Source of the DNA: Burkholderiales bacterium
Lineage (GTDB): Bacteria; Pseudomonadota; Gammaproteobacteria; Burkholderiales; SG8-39
Reading direction: 5' to 3'
Assembly: GCA_020846575.1 (NCBI GenBank)
Contig: JADLDQ010000167.1
Coordinates: 1-43,298 of the forward strand
DNA: 43,298 nucleotides
The translations under genes and the position numbers were made by a program. The notes under the pieces are model-generated. The model did not search any database and had not been told where the DNA came from. It saw only the letters and a list, made by a program, of their open reading frames with translations. Below are positions 35,441 through 43,240 of the stretch, one piece after another. Positions within the stretch are counted from its first letter, which is position 1; each line of letters starts with the position of its first letter.

Positions 35441-35469
35441 CTTGAACTTGCCGCGGGCAATCCCCAAAT
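35441..35469 (+). promoter_or_regulatory. Sigma-32 (RpoH)-like promoter of the Hsp20 pair
   Basis: CTTGAAC (35441-35447) and CCCCAAAT (35462-35469), separated by 14 bases, match the heat-shock consensus CTTGAAA and CCCCATNT with one mismatch each. Transcription would begin near 35476, giving a leader of about 120 bases before the first Hsp20 ATG. Confidence 0.7.
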
Positions 35470-35562
35470 CGGAAATGAAACGGTGTCGCGCGGCAGCCGG
35501 ATCGTACCGGCAGATGGGTCCGCCCGCCTGCGCATTTTCCGCGGGGAAACCGCAGGGCCGCC

Positions 35563-35593
35563 GATCGAGACGCTTCGAGTACGAAAGGAGATC
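35563..35593 (+). promoter_or_regulatory. Possible leader hairpin covering the Shine-Dalgarno of hsp20-1
   Basis: GATC (35563-35566) can pair with GATC (35590-35593), and CTTCG can pair with CGAAAG (one bulge) inside it, enclosing the AAAGGAG that precedes ATG 35597. A weak, melting hairpin over the ribosome binding site downstream of a heat-shock promoter would fit a small RNA thermometer. It does not clearly match the ROSE consensus. Confidence 0.35.
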
Positions 35594-35596
35594 TGT

Positions 35597-36049
35597 ATGT
35601 ACGAATCACTGCTGACCTACCCGGGCAACGTGCTCGCCGAATTCGACCGGCTGCAGCGCGGCATGGAGCACGCGTTCGGCACGCTGGGTCTGCCGAGCAG
35701 CATCCGTGCCGTGGCCCAGGGCGCGTTTCCCGGCATCAACATCGGCACCACGCCCGCCAGTATCGAGGTCTACGCGTTCGCGCCGGGACTCGATCCGGCG
35801 AAGATCGAGGTGTCCGTCGACCGCGGTGTGCTCACCATCTCCGGCGAGCGTGCGGGCGAGGCGCCGGGCGCCGAGCGCAAGCGCAGCGTCTACGCGAGCG
35901 AGCGCTACTTCGGACCGTTCCGGCGCGCGCTGAGCCTCTCGGAGGACGCCGACCCCGCGAAAGTGCAGGCGAGCTACCGCGACGGCGTGCTGCACATCAG
36001 CGTCGGCAAGCGCGATTCGGCGCAGCCGCGGCGCATCGAGATCAAGTGA
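35597..36049 (+). CDS. Hsp20/alpha-crystallin small heat-shock protein 1
   Basis: A 150-residue small heat-shock protein. The alpha-crystallin domain runs from about 50 to 140: INIGTTPASIEVYAFAPGLDPAKIEVSVDRGVLTISGER, and the closing strand DGVLHISVGKRD. It holds unfolding proteins in a refoldable state. Start ATG 35597, directly after AAAGGAG. It is the first gene of an hsp20 pair; the second starts 31 bases later. The upstream sigma-32-like promoter supports heat-shock control. Confidence 0.92.
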   Translation: MYESLLTYPGNVLAEFDRLQRGMEHAFGTLGLPSSIRAVAQGAFPGINIGTTPASIEVYAFAPGLDPAKIEVSVDRGVLTISGERAGEAPGAERKRSVYASERYFGPFRRALSLSEDADPAKVQASYRDGVLHISVGKRDSAQPRRIEIK

Positions 36050-36080
36050 TCACAAGGTTCCAGAACGAGGAGCGACAGTC

Positions 36081-36449
36081 ATGAGCGACGAGCGAAACAT
36101 CACCGCATCCGAGCGCGGGCCTGCCATCCTGCCCCGCGTGGACGTGTACGAGGACGCGAGCGGCATCACCATGTTCGCCGACCTGCCGGGGGTTCCGCGC
36201 GAGCGGCTCACCCTGCGCATGGAGGGCGAGACGCTGCAGATCGAGGGCGAAATCGCGACCGACGTGCCCGAAGGCGTGCAGGCCGCGTACGCGGAGGTGC
36301 GGCTGCCGCGCTACCGGCGGGCGTTCACGCTCAGCCGCGAGCTGGACACCGCGAGGGTCGAGGCGACGCTGAAGGACGGGGTGCTGAGCCTTCGCATCCC
36401 GAAGATGGAGCACGCGCAGCCGCGCCGCATCCAGGTGAACGCGGGGTGA
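36081..36449 (+). CDS. Hsp20/alpha-crystallin small heat-shock protein 2
   Basis: A 122-residue small heat-shock protein with a short N-terminal arm and an alpha-crystallin domain (PRVDVYEDASGITMFADLPGVPRERLTLRMEGETLQIEGE ... FTLSRELDTARVEATLKDGVLSLRIPK). Start ATG 36081. It differs clearly from the first copy, as is common for bacterial Hsp20 pairs that co-assemble. Probably co-transcribed from the heat-shock promoter at 35441-35469; a strong stem-loop follows at 36460-36486. Confidence 0.92.
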   Translation: MSDERNITASERGPAILPRVDVYEDASGITMFADLPGVPRERLTLRMEGETLQIEGEIATDVPEGVQAAYAEVRLPRYRRAFTLSRELDTARVEATLKDGVLSLRIPKMEHAQPRRIQVNAG

Positions 36450-36459
36450 GACGCTTCGT

Positions 36460-36486
36460 ACGGGAGCGGCGTCACGCCGCTCCCGT
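36460..36486 (+). terminator. Perfect 12-bp stem-loop after hsp20-2
   Basis: Arms 36460-36471 and 36475-36486 pair perfectly over the 3-base loop TCA. It lies 11 bases after the Hsp20 stop. There is no T run, so it may be a Rho-linked or 3'-protecting structure. Confidence 0.6.
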
Positions 36487-36545
36487 GGCGGCGAAGAACG
36501 CCGCGCCGGGATGCATCGGCGCCGTGGCTGCCTCGAAGGGCGGCT

Positions 36546-36576
36546 GCCGGCCCGGTCCGTGACGGATCGGGCCGGC
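36546..36576 (-). terminator. Second stem-loop, 3' of the E1 operon
   Basis: GCCGGCCCG (36546-36554) pairs perfectly with CGGGCCGGC (36568-36576), with an inner 4-bp extension and a 3-base loop. It lies about 50 bases beyond the end of the E1 beta gene on the minus strand and faces the Hsp20 hairpin, as in paired terminators of converging operons. Confidence 0.55.
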
Positions 36577-36624
36577 GCTCGAAGTCGAACCGATGTCGGC
36601 GCCCGGGCCTCGCACCACGGGGTC

Positions 36625-37605
36625 TCAGCGGCCGAGCACCCGCAGCGCGCCGGCGAGAATTCTTTCGGCGCTCACGGTCAGCTCCGCTTCCAGCGGCGCG
36701 CTGTAGGGTATCGGCACGTCCGGCACCGCGACCCTGCAAACCGGCGCTTTGAGCGAGGACAGGCCCTCCTCGGCGAGGCTCGCCGCGACCTCCGCGGCGA
36801 CGCCAAAGCTGCGATGGCATTCGTCGGCGATCAGCGCGCGGCCGGTCTTCGCGACCGAGCGCAGCACGGTCTGGCGATCCAGCGGCGCGATGCTGCGCAG
36901 GTCCACCACTTCGGCCGAGACACCGTGCTCCTTGTCCAGGGCGGCGGCGGCGGCGAGCGCCCGCGGCACGGTGATGGAGCTCGCGACGATGGTGAGGTCG
37001 GCTCCCTCGCGGCACACGCGTGCGCGCCCCACCGGCAGCATCGGCGCGCCGGGATCGATGTCGGCCGACTCGCCGAACAGCATCCCGTGGCTGATGTACA
37101 CGGTGGGGTTCGCGCTCTCCTGCAGCGCCCACTTCATCAGGCGGTAGGCGTCTTCGGCGCCGCCGGGCGCGAGGATCTGCAGCCCCGGCACCTGGCCGAG
37201 CATCGCCTGCGCGCGGTGCGAGTGCTGGGCCGCGCCGCCGCCGCGCATTCCGGCGAGCGAGTAGAACGTCACCGGTACGCTGGTCTGCCCGCCGCTCATG
37301 TAGTGGATGTTGGCGGCCTCGTTGACCACCTGTGCGAAGGCCTGGAAGATGAAGCTTCCGGTCGACAGGTCCACCAGCGGCCGCAGCCCGCCGATGGCGG
37401 CGCCGGTGGCGGCCCCCGCCAGCCCCAGCTCCGAGATCGGCGCGACCGATATCCGCTCGGCGAAATCGTTCAGCACCGGCTCCATCGCCTTCTGGGCCGC
37501 GGGGTTGAGGCCCATGATGCCGCTGCCGATCATCATCACCCGCGAGTCGGCGGCGAGCGACTCGTGAATCGCCCTGGCGAGACCTTCTGCGAAGGTGATC
37601 TTCAT
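36625..37605 (-). CDS. 2-oxoacid (acetoin/pyruvate-like) dehydrogenase E1 component, beta subunit
   Basis: A 326-residue transketolase-like beta subunit of thiamine-diphosphate E1: ITFAEGLARAIHESL, then FAERISVAPISELGLAGAATGAAIGGLRPLVDL, the Glu-containing region that activates ThDP, and the C-terminal transketolase_C domain (TGRALIADECHRSFGVAAEVA). With the alpha subunit it decarboxylates a 2-oxoacid or acetoin. Start ATG 37605 overlaps the alpha stop (ATGA), so the two are translationally coupled. No E2 or E3 gene is in the window. Acetoin/pyruvate-type specificity is a guess from subunit size. Confidence 0.9.
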   Translation of the reverse strand: MKITFAEGLARAIHESLAADSRVMMIGSGIMGLNPAAQKAMEPVLNDFAERISVAPISELGLAGAATGAAIGGLRPLVDLSTGSFIFQAFAQVVNEAANIHYMSGGQTSVPVTFYSLAGMRGGGAAQHSHRAQAMLGQVPGLQILAPGGAEDAYRLMKWALQESANPTVYISHGMLFGESADIDPGAPMLPVGRARVCREGADLTIVASSITVPRALAAAAALDKEHGVSAEVVDLRSIAPLDRQTVLRSVAKTGRALIADECHRSFGVAAEVAASLAEEGLSSLKAPVCRVAVPDVPIPYSAPLEAELTVSAERILAGALRVLGR

Positions 37606-38627
37606 CGCGCTTGCCCTGCCTGGGCGAAAACCGGCCCGTAGGCCTCGCTCGCGTCGGGAAAGGGGCTCGCCAGCGCGAACTGGACGGCCCGCTCCATCTC
37701 CTCTCGCACCCTCGCATCGATCGCCTGCAGCGCGCCGCGCTCCAGCGTGCCCGCGGCGACGCAGCCGCGCACGTAGAGCGACAGCGGATCGCTTTGCTCG
37801 TTCCAGGCGGCGAGATCCTCGCGCCCGGGCTTCGCCTCGAACGCCCAGTCGAGCTGCCACGGGCCGCAGGGCAGCTCCGGCCAGAGCGGGAAACTCCCCG
37901 GCCAGCGGGTGCAGCGCACCTCGACGAAGCGCGGTCCCGACCCCCCCCGCACTTCGGCCGCGAGCCGCGACAGGCACTCGCCGAGCGCGCCGGCATCGGC
38001 GCCGTCCGCGGTTTCGGTCGGAATGCACAGTGACCCGGGCACGTCCGCGAGCCGCTTCGCCGGGAGCGTCGAGGAGGTGAACTGGCCGCGCTTGCGCAGC
38101 TCGGGGGGAATGCTGTTGTTCTCGCACAGGAACAGCACCGGCACCTGCCACAGCGACGCGAGCGACATCGCCTCGTAGGCGGCGCCTTCCTCGAGCGCGG
38201 CGTCGCCGCAGAAGTTGACCACCATCCCGCTGCCGCGCCGCTTGCAGGCGAGCGCCGTGCCGACCGCCAGCGGCAGGTTGCCGCCCACCAGCGCCGAGGT
38301 CGCGGGGATGCCGAGCGCGGCGACCGACAGGTGCAGGGTGCCGCTGCGCCCGCCGCAGTAACCGTGCGCCCGCCCGAGAATCTCCGCCATCATCCGTCCC
38401 GGATCCGCGCCGCGCGCGAGCAGGTGCCCGTGATTGCGCCAGGTCGTGTAGATCACGTCCCCGGCCAGAAGCGGCGCACAGGCCGCCACCGCGGTGGCTT
38501 CCTGGCCGATGTAGACGTGGTAGTGCCCCGGGAAGCGCTTGTGCGACGAGAGCGTGATGCACTGCTCCTCGAAGCGGCGGATGCGCAGCATGGAGGCGAT
38601 GCGCTCGGCGGGAGTGAGGCTCGGCAC
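37602..38627 (-). CDS. 2-oxoacid (acetoin/pyruvate-like) dehydrogenase E1 component, alpha subunit
   Basis: A 341-residue ThDP-binding alpha subunit: IRRFEEQCITLSSHKRFPGHYHVYIGQEA at the start, YTTWRNHGHLLARG, and the ThDP/Mg2+ motif GDAALEEGAAYEAMSLAS...ENN at about 140-172. In the common form the motif begins GDGA; here it is GDAA, a mild variation. Start GTG 38627 is chosen because AAAGGA lies upstream and the length fits; an internal ATG would cut the conserved N-terminus. Upstream, the 379-base gap to the divergent SugE gene holds its promoter, not clearly identified. Confidence 0.9.
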   Translation of the reverse strand: MPSLTPAERIASMLRIRRFEEQCITLSSHKRFPGHYHVYIGQEATAVAACAPLLAGDVIYTTWRNHGHLLARGADPGRMMAEILGRAHGYCGGRSGTLHLSVAALGIPATSALVGGNLPLAVGTALACKRRGSGMVVNFCGDAALEEGAAYEAMSLASLWQVPVLFLCENNSIPPELRKRGQFTSSTLPAKRLADVPGSLCIPTETADGADAGALGECLSRLAAEVRGGSGPRFVEVRCTRWPGSFPLWPELPCGPWQLDWAFEAKPGREDLAAWNEQSDPLSLYVRGCVAAGTLERGALQAIDARVREEMERAVQFALASPFPDASEAYGPVFAQAGQAR

Positions 38628-39006
38628 GGCGGTTCCTTTCTCGGGACGGATTCGTTCCAGAGTATCCCCTATTTCGGCCTCGACCAGGCGGTGCGGCTCG
38701 ACCTGCGGATCGGGTATCCTTCGCGCAGCATGAGGGCGAGCCACCCCGATCGGGTCGGTGCTTACCTGCCATTTCAGTGCGCCGCGGGGCGCAGCGCACG
38801 GCGCACGAGCACGCGGCACCGCGCGCGCCGCGTCGCGTTGGTTTCTGGCGGACAATCTGCGCTCCAGGCGCGCAGATTCGGGTCCATGACCCGCCGCAAC
38901 TCGCGCGCGTCTTCGGTTTGATTATCGCGCGACTTCCGCGGGTCACGGGCCGTCCCGCGGATCGCAGGGCGCGCGTGAGCGGCCGGATTTCCGGGAGGAG
39001 CAGCTC
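38628..39006. other. Divergent intergenic region with three hairpins before the SugE-like gene
   Basis: No gene is recognised in these 379 bases. On the plus strand three inverted repeats follow each other: 38854-38878 (9-bp stem, 7-base loop), 38879-38893 (6-bp stem, 3-base loop) and 38936-38960 (7-bp stem, 11-base loop containing ACGG). I looked for the guanidine-I, -II and -III riboswitch cores often found before SugE/Gdx genes and could not match any. The order of hairpins could still be a structured leader. Confidence 0.4.
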
Positions 39007-39324
39007 GTGGCATGGACTTACCTGTTCGCCGCCGCTTTGTTCGAAATCGGATGGGCCGTGGGTCTGAAGTACACGCAGGGCTTCACCAGACTGTGGGCGA
39101 GCGGGCTGACCATCGCTGCCATGGGGGTGAGCCTGTTCTTCCTGGCCCTCGCCGTGCGCACCATCCCGGTCGGAACGGCGTATGCCGTCTGGACCGGCAT
39201 CGGCGCGGTCGGGACGGCGGCATTCGGCATCGTCCTGTTCGCGGAGCCGGTGACGGCCGGGCGCGTGGTGTGCCTGCTGCTGATCGTGGCCGGTATCATC
39301 GGCCTTAAGTTCACTGCGTCGTGA
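39007..39324 (+). CDS. SMR-family transporter, SugE/Gdx-like guanidinium exporter
   Basis: A 105-residue protein with four membrane helices of the small multidrug resistance family. The first helix holds the essential Glu at residue 13 (LFEIGWAVGLKYTQGFTRLW), and the WAVGLKYT context and later GTAYAVWTGIGAVGTAAFG are typical of the SugE/Gdx branch, which exports guanidinium in exchange for protons, rather than the EmrE drug pumps. Start GTG 39007 with GGGAGGAG upstream. It stands 31 bases before the GST gene on the same strand. Confidence 0.9.
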   Translation: MAWTYLFAAALFEIGWAVGLKYTQGFTRLWASGLTIAAMGVSLFFLALAVRTIPVGTAYAVWTGIGAVGTAAFGIVLFAEPVTAGRVVCLLLIVAGIIGLKFTAS

Positions 39325-39355
39325 GCTGCAGGCGCGACGACCCCGGGAGAAGACG

Positions 39356-40153
39356 ATGCTCGAGCTCTACCACAACGACATGTCGACTTGCGCGCAGAAG
39401 GTGCGCGTGACGCTCGAGGAGAAGGCGCTCGCGTGGCACAGCCATCACCTCGACCTGCGCGCGGGCGACCAGCAACAGCCCGAGTACCTCGCGCTCAATC
39501 CGCGCGGCGTGGTGCCCACGCTCGTGGACCGCGGCAGGGCGGTGCGCGAGTCCAACGTGATCATGGAGTACCTCGAGGACGAATACCCGGACAGGCCGCT
39601 TCGGCCGCGCGATTCGTACCGCCGCGCGCAGATGCGGCTGTGGACCAAGCGTCTCGACGAGGGCCATCACGACATAGCGACGGCGACGCTCAGCATGGGC
39701 ATAGCGTTCCGCCATCAATATCTCGCACGCGGCCCCGAGGCGTGCGCGGCCCTGATCGAGCGCATTCCCGACCCGCTGCGCCGCGAGCGGCGCCGCGACG
39801 TGATCGCCAACGGTGTCGAGGCGAAGGAGTTCAGGAGCGCCGTCGTCATGTGGATGCGCTTGCTCGACGACATGGAAGACGCCCTCGCGCCGGGTGCGTG
39901 GCTCGCCGATGCCGGATACTCGCTCGCCGACGCCGCCTACACGCCCTACCTGACGCGGCTGGATCACCTGAACCTGCTCGGCTGGCTGGACCGCCGCCCG
40001 CGCCTCGCGCGCTGGTACGAGCGCGTGCGCGAACGCCCGAGCTACGCGGCCGCGTTCACGAAATGGGAGAACGCGGAATACATCGCGCTCATGCGCGACA
40101 AGGGCGCCGAGGCCTGGCCGCGCCTTCGCGCGCTCGCCGCGCAGCTTGCATGA
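39356..40153 (+). CDS. Glutathione S-transferase family protein
   Basis: A 265-residue GST with an N-terminal thioredoxin-like domain (LELYHNDMSTCAQKVRVTLEEKAL, LALNPRGVVPTLVDRG, and the glutathione-binding ESNVIMEYLEDEYPDRPL) and an all-helical C-terminal domain. STCAQKVR places the Ser or Cys that stabilises the glutathione thiolate. It is longer than typical 210-residue GSTs, like the LigE/LigF beta-etherase and dehalogenase-like members that act on aromatics; that is only a resemblance. Start ATG 39356. It converges on the nitronate monooxygenase gene. Confidence 0.87.
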   Translation: MLELYHNDMSTCAQKVRVTLEEKALAWHSHHLDLRAGDQQQPEYLALNPRGVVPTLVDRGRAVRESNVIMEYLEDEYPDRPLRPRDSYRRAQMRLWTKRLDEGHHDIATATLSMGIAFRHQYLARGPEACAALIERIPDPLRRERRRDVIANGVEAKEFRSAVVMWMRLLDDMEDALAPGAWLADAGYSLADAAYTPYLTRLDHLNLLGWLDRRPRLARWYERVRERPSYAAAFTKWENAEYIALMRDKGAEAWPRLRALAAQLA

Positions 40154-40207
40154 GGGCCGGGCTCGCGCGCAGGTCGGACCGGCCCGCGCAGGCGTGCGCG
40201 CCGCAGA

Positions 40208-41182
40208 TCAGCGTATCAGCCCGGGCAGCCGGTTGGTGAGGATGCGCTCGGCATCCGCGACGACGCGCCGCACGATCTGCGCCGCGGGCAGCACCTCGCG
40301 GATCAACCCGGCGTCCTGGCCGAAGGAGAGCGGCGCCTCGTCGAGATCGCCCGCGAGCCGCGCCGCCTGGACTCCGGCGAGCGCCTCGGCCTGGTGCCGG
40401 CGCAGCGCCCACTCGCGCCCCGCCCAGCGCTCGACGAAGCGGTTGCGCCGCGAGCGCGACATCGCGCCGGGCCACACCAGGTTCGCCGCGATGTCGGGGA
40501 TCTCGGTGAGCAGCGTGTCGTGGCCGTCGCTCGCCACGATCGCCTGTTTGAAGTTCCGGTGCAGCGGCGATTCCTCGCTCGCGAGAAAGCGCGTGCCGAA
40601 CAGCACGCCCGAGGCTCCCAGCGCGAGTGCGGCCGCGAGGCCGCGGCCATCGGCGAATCCGCCGGCCGAGAGCACCGGCAGCGGCGCGACCGCGTCGACC
40701 ACGATCGGCGTGAGGGCGATCGAACCCATCCAGCCGACATGGCCGCCGCCTTCGCTGCCCTGCGCGACGATCACGTCGGCGCCCGCCTCGGCGGCGCGGC
40801 GCGCCCCGGCCACGTCGCTCACCATGAAAGTGACCTTGGCGCCCGCGCCGTGCGCGCGCTCGATGTAGGGTTCGAGCGCCTGGTCGCCGCGCGGCCAGGC
40901 GAACGCGATCACCGGCGGCCGCGCGGCGAGCGCCGCCTCGAAGCACTTCTCGTCGATCAGGAACAGCAGGAAGTTGAGCCCGTAGGGCTTGCGCGTGCGC
41001 TCGCTGATTTCCCGTGCCGAGGAGCGGATCTGCTCGACGCCGAGGCCGTGGCAGCCGAGCGCTCCCAGTCCGCCGGCTTCGGACACGGCCGCCACCAGCG
41101 GCGGTGCGAAGATCGAGCCCATGCCTCCCAGCGCCACCGGGTGCTCGACGCCGAGCGCTTCGCAGAACGCTGTGCGGATCAT
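40208..41182 (-). CDS. Nitronate monooxygenase-like FMN protein
   Basis: A 324-residue TIM-barrel flavoprotein of the 2-nitropropane dioxygenase/NMO family. Seen: PVALGGMGSIFAPPLVAAVSEAGGLGALG at the start, VIVAQGSEGGGHVG with the catalytic His at 148, VLSAGGFADGRGLAAALALGASGVLFGTRFL as the FMN phosphate site. It oxidises nitronates with O2; many homologues have other or unknown substrates. Start ATG 41182. It lies about 120 bases downstream of the Fe-S protein gene, same strand, possibly the same operon. Confidence 0.9.
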   Translation of the reverse strand: MIRTAFCEALGVEHPVALGGMGSIFAPPLVAAVSEAGGLGALGCHGLGVEQIRSSAREISERTRKPYGLNFLLFLIDEKCFEAALAARPPVIAFAWPRGDQALEPYIERAHGAGAKVTFMVSDVAGARRAAEAGADVIVAQGSEGGGHVGWMGSIALTPIVVDAVAPLPVLSAGGFADGRGLAAALALGASGVLFGTRFLASEESPLHRNFKQAIVASDGHDTLLTEIPDIAANLVWPGAMSRSRRNRFVERWAGREWALRRHQAEALAGVQAARLAGDLDEAPLSFGQDAGLIREVLPAAQIVRRVVADAERILTNRLPGLIR

Positions 41183-41303
41183 GCTGCCTCGCTTTCTCGA
41201 AAACGGATCGCCATGGCCCGGACGCGCGACCGGGGAAGCCTTCTAGGACGCCTGCCGCCGTCCGAACCCGCTGCTCGCGCGCGGCGCGGCCCGGCGCCGC
41301 GGC

Positions 41304-42167
41304 TCAGCCGCAGCAGGTCTCGAAACGCGGCGAGGGGCAACTGAAGATGCACGCGCCGCAGTGCGGCACGAAGGTGAACTGGTTCAGAGCGGCGTCGAAC
41401 GGGTGCGGTTTGGTGGATGCCTGCACCGCGCGCCAGTCCTCGTCGGTCGGAGCGGGCGGCATCGGCACCTTGGTGCGGCGATAGCCCTTCTCGGCGTACA
41501 GCCACTTGCACTTGACGCCCTTCAGCTTGGCGTGGGTCTGCGTGCGCCCGCCGATATCGAACGAAGTCCTGCCCGTCATCGCCTTGGTGGGACAGGCCCG
41601 GATGCAGGCATAGCCGCAGGCTTGCGGTTGGCACAGCGCCTGCCCGTCGTACATGGGTGAAACCGCCAGCGGCGCGTCGGTGATGATCGAGACCAGCCGC
41701 TGGCGCGCGCCGAACTCGGGCGTGAGCACCAGGCCGTTGAACCCGAACTCCCCCAGGCCGGCCGCCACCGCCGCGTGGCGGTGGGAGAAATCTCCCACGT
41801 TGCCGTACTTGTAGAGCAGTCCGGTCGGCGGAAAGGGCAGAGCCTTGAATCCCCGTCTCTCGAGAAACCGCACCATGCGGTTCACCGCCGAGGAGAGATC
41901 CCAGTTCAGCGTCACGTAGCCGTACCACATGTAGGGAGCGAGCGTCTTGCCCGGCTCGTCGTAGCGCCCGGCCACGTCGATCGCCGCGTCGGGGATCTTG
42001 GAGGCGCACACCACCACCGCGTTCGCGCCCGGCATGTAGTCCGTGGGCCGGCGTCCTTCCGGCGCCCCGGCAAGGCGCTCGGGGCTCGCCACGCCGAACA
42101 GATCCATCCCGAGGCCATCGAGCGCGAGATCCCTCAGAACCTCGGTCATTTCGGTTTGACGATCCAT
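41304..42167 (-). CDS. 4Fe-4S protein related to epoxyqueuosine reductase/reductive dehalogenase
   Basis: A 287-residue protein with a QueG/RdhA-like core (AVAAGLGEFGFNGLVLTPEFGARQRLVSIITDAPL) followed by two iron-sulfur Cys sets: Cys179, 184, 188 and 192 (CQPQACGYACIRACP) and, at the very C-terminus, Cys270, 273, 277 and 285/286 (CGACIFSCPSPRFETCCG). That arrangement can hold two clusters. There is no Tat signal, so it is not a membrane-exported RdhA, and the cobalamin site cannot be judged. It lies 19 bases after the binding-protein gene. Function unknown, probably a cytoplasmic reductase. Confidence 0.78.
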   Translation of the reverse strand: MDRQTEMTEVLRDLALDGLGMDLFGVASPERLAGAPEGRRPTDYMPGANAVVVCASKIPDAAIDVAGRYDEPGKTLAPYMWYGYVTLNWDLSSAVNRMVRFLERRGFKALPFPPTGLLYKYGNVGDFSHRHAAVAAGLGEFGFNGLVLTPEFGARQRLVSIITDAPLAVSPMYDGQALCQPQACGYACIRACPTKAMTGRTSFDIGGRTQTHAKLKGVKCKWLYAEKGYRRTKVPMPPAPTDEDWRAVQASTKPHPFDAALNQFTFVPHCGACIFSCPSPRFETCCG

Positions 42168-42186
42168 GGGCCGGTACTCTCCCGCT

Positions 42187-43083
42187 TCAGGGGTTCTTCG
42201 ATGCCGCCAGGAACTCGGGTGCGACGTAATCCGCCGGATCGCCCGGCGCGCTCGCGGGCAGCAACCCTGCGGCGCGCTGCGATTCGATCACGGCTGCGAG
42301 GCCTTTGGGGTTCACTTCGAGGTTCCGGGTCAGGACGGCGTTGCCGGTATAGTAATCCCAAGCGCGCTCGGCATGCGCGCGCGCGAGGTTCATCTCGCGG
42401 GCGGCGATGGCCGAGGCTTCGTCTCGGTGCCGGTAGACCCAGTCGGTGGCGCGCGCGAGCGCCGCGAGGAAGGCGACGACCGCGGCGCGGCGCGAGCGCG
42501 CCCGCGCGGCATTCGCATTGATGGTATTGAACTGCCACTCGGGCACGTAGCGGGCGAGATCCCCCAGGTTGGAAAAGCCCAGTTCCTCCTCGAGGTACAC
42601 CCAGGGAATCGACTGCAGTCCCATGTCGATGGAACCCTCGAGGAGCGCCTGGTGCCGGTGCGGCGCGCCGCCGGTTTCCTTGACGCGGTAGTCGCCCGGG
42701 TAGGACAGACCGTGGGCCGCCATGAGCGTGCGCACGTGGAAGAACGTACCCTCGGTCATGGACAGTATGCCGACGGTCGCGCCGCGCAAGTCCTCGATCC
42801 TCCTGAGGCGCGGCTGCGCGACGATGAAATGCGACAGCCGCCCGGTGTGCCCGGCGATGATGCGAAGCGGACCGCCGGCGGCGGCGTCCTGGAGCACCCC
42901 TTCGGGCGCGCCGATCACCAGGTCGAGCCGGCCGCTGGCGAGCGGCTCGATCTGCGAGGCGTTGCCCAGCATCGTCTCGCGCACCTCCAGACCCGCGGCG
43001 GCGAACAAGCCCTCGCGCCGCGCCGCCCAGATCGGCACGTAGAAGTACGTCCTGGAGACGATCCCAACGTCGAGAACCTGCAT
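42187..43083 (-). CDS. NMT1/THI5-like ABC transporter substrate-binding protein without obvious signal peptide
   Basis: A 298-residue periplasmic-binding-protein-2 fold of the NMT1/TauA/SsuA group: FYVPIWAARREGLFAAAGLEVRE, ASGRLDLVIGAPEGVLQDAA, then EDLRGATVGILSMTEGTFFHVRTLMAAHGL and the C-terminal part. Such proteins normally bring sulfonates, pyrimidines or similar ligands to an ABC importer. From ATG 43083 no hydrophobic signal is present, and the longer open frame upstream does not supply one either. It could be cytoplasmic (as in THI5-like enzymes) or misassigned at its start. No permease or ATPase is adjacent. Confidence 0.8.
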   Translation of the reverse strand: MQVLDVGIVSRTYFYVPIWAARREGLFAAAGLEVRETMLGNASQIEPLASGRLDLVIGAPEGVLQDAAAGGPLRIIAGHTGRLSHFIVAQPRLRRIEDLRGATVGILSMTEGTFFHVRTLMAAHGLSYPGDYRVKETGGAPHRHQALLEGSIDMGLQSIPWVYLEEELGFSNLGDLARYVPEWQFNTINANAARARSRRAAVVAFLAALARATDWVYRHRDEASAIAAREMNLARAHAERAWDYYTGNAVLTRNLEVNPKGLAAVIESQRAAGLLPASAPGDPADYVAPEFLAASKNP

Positions 43084-43215
43084 GGCTGCCGCACCCCGAT
43101 CCGAACCGGCGCCCATTCTCGCCGGGATCGCGACGGCCGTGTTCGCGCGCGAGCGCAGTCGCCGGGGTTCCCAGGAAAACGTTCGGTAACCCACGGTCTT
43201 CTTCGTGAACACCTT

Positions 43216-43231
43216 CCGCCGCTTGCGGCGG
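43216..43231 (-). terminator. Short stem-loop after the right-edge gene
   Basis: CCGCCG (43216-43221) pairs with CGGCGG (43226-43231) over a 4-base loop, about 10 bases 3' of the stop of the minus-strand gene at 43241. No strong T run. Confidence 0.4.
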
Positions 43232-43240
43232 TTTGAATGC

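Noticed and set aside
38780..39006. Guanidine-II (mini-ykkC) riboswitch before the SugE-like gene
   Set aside because: ACGG and ACGA occur near 38800 but are not closed by adequate stems, and the pair spacing does not fit the known core.
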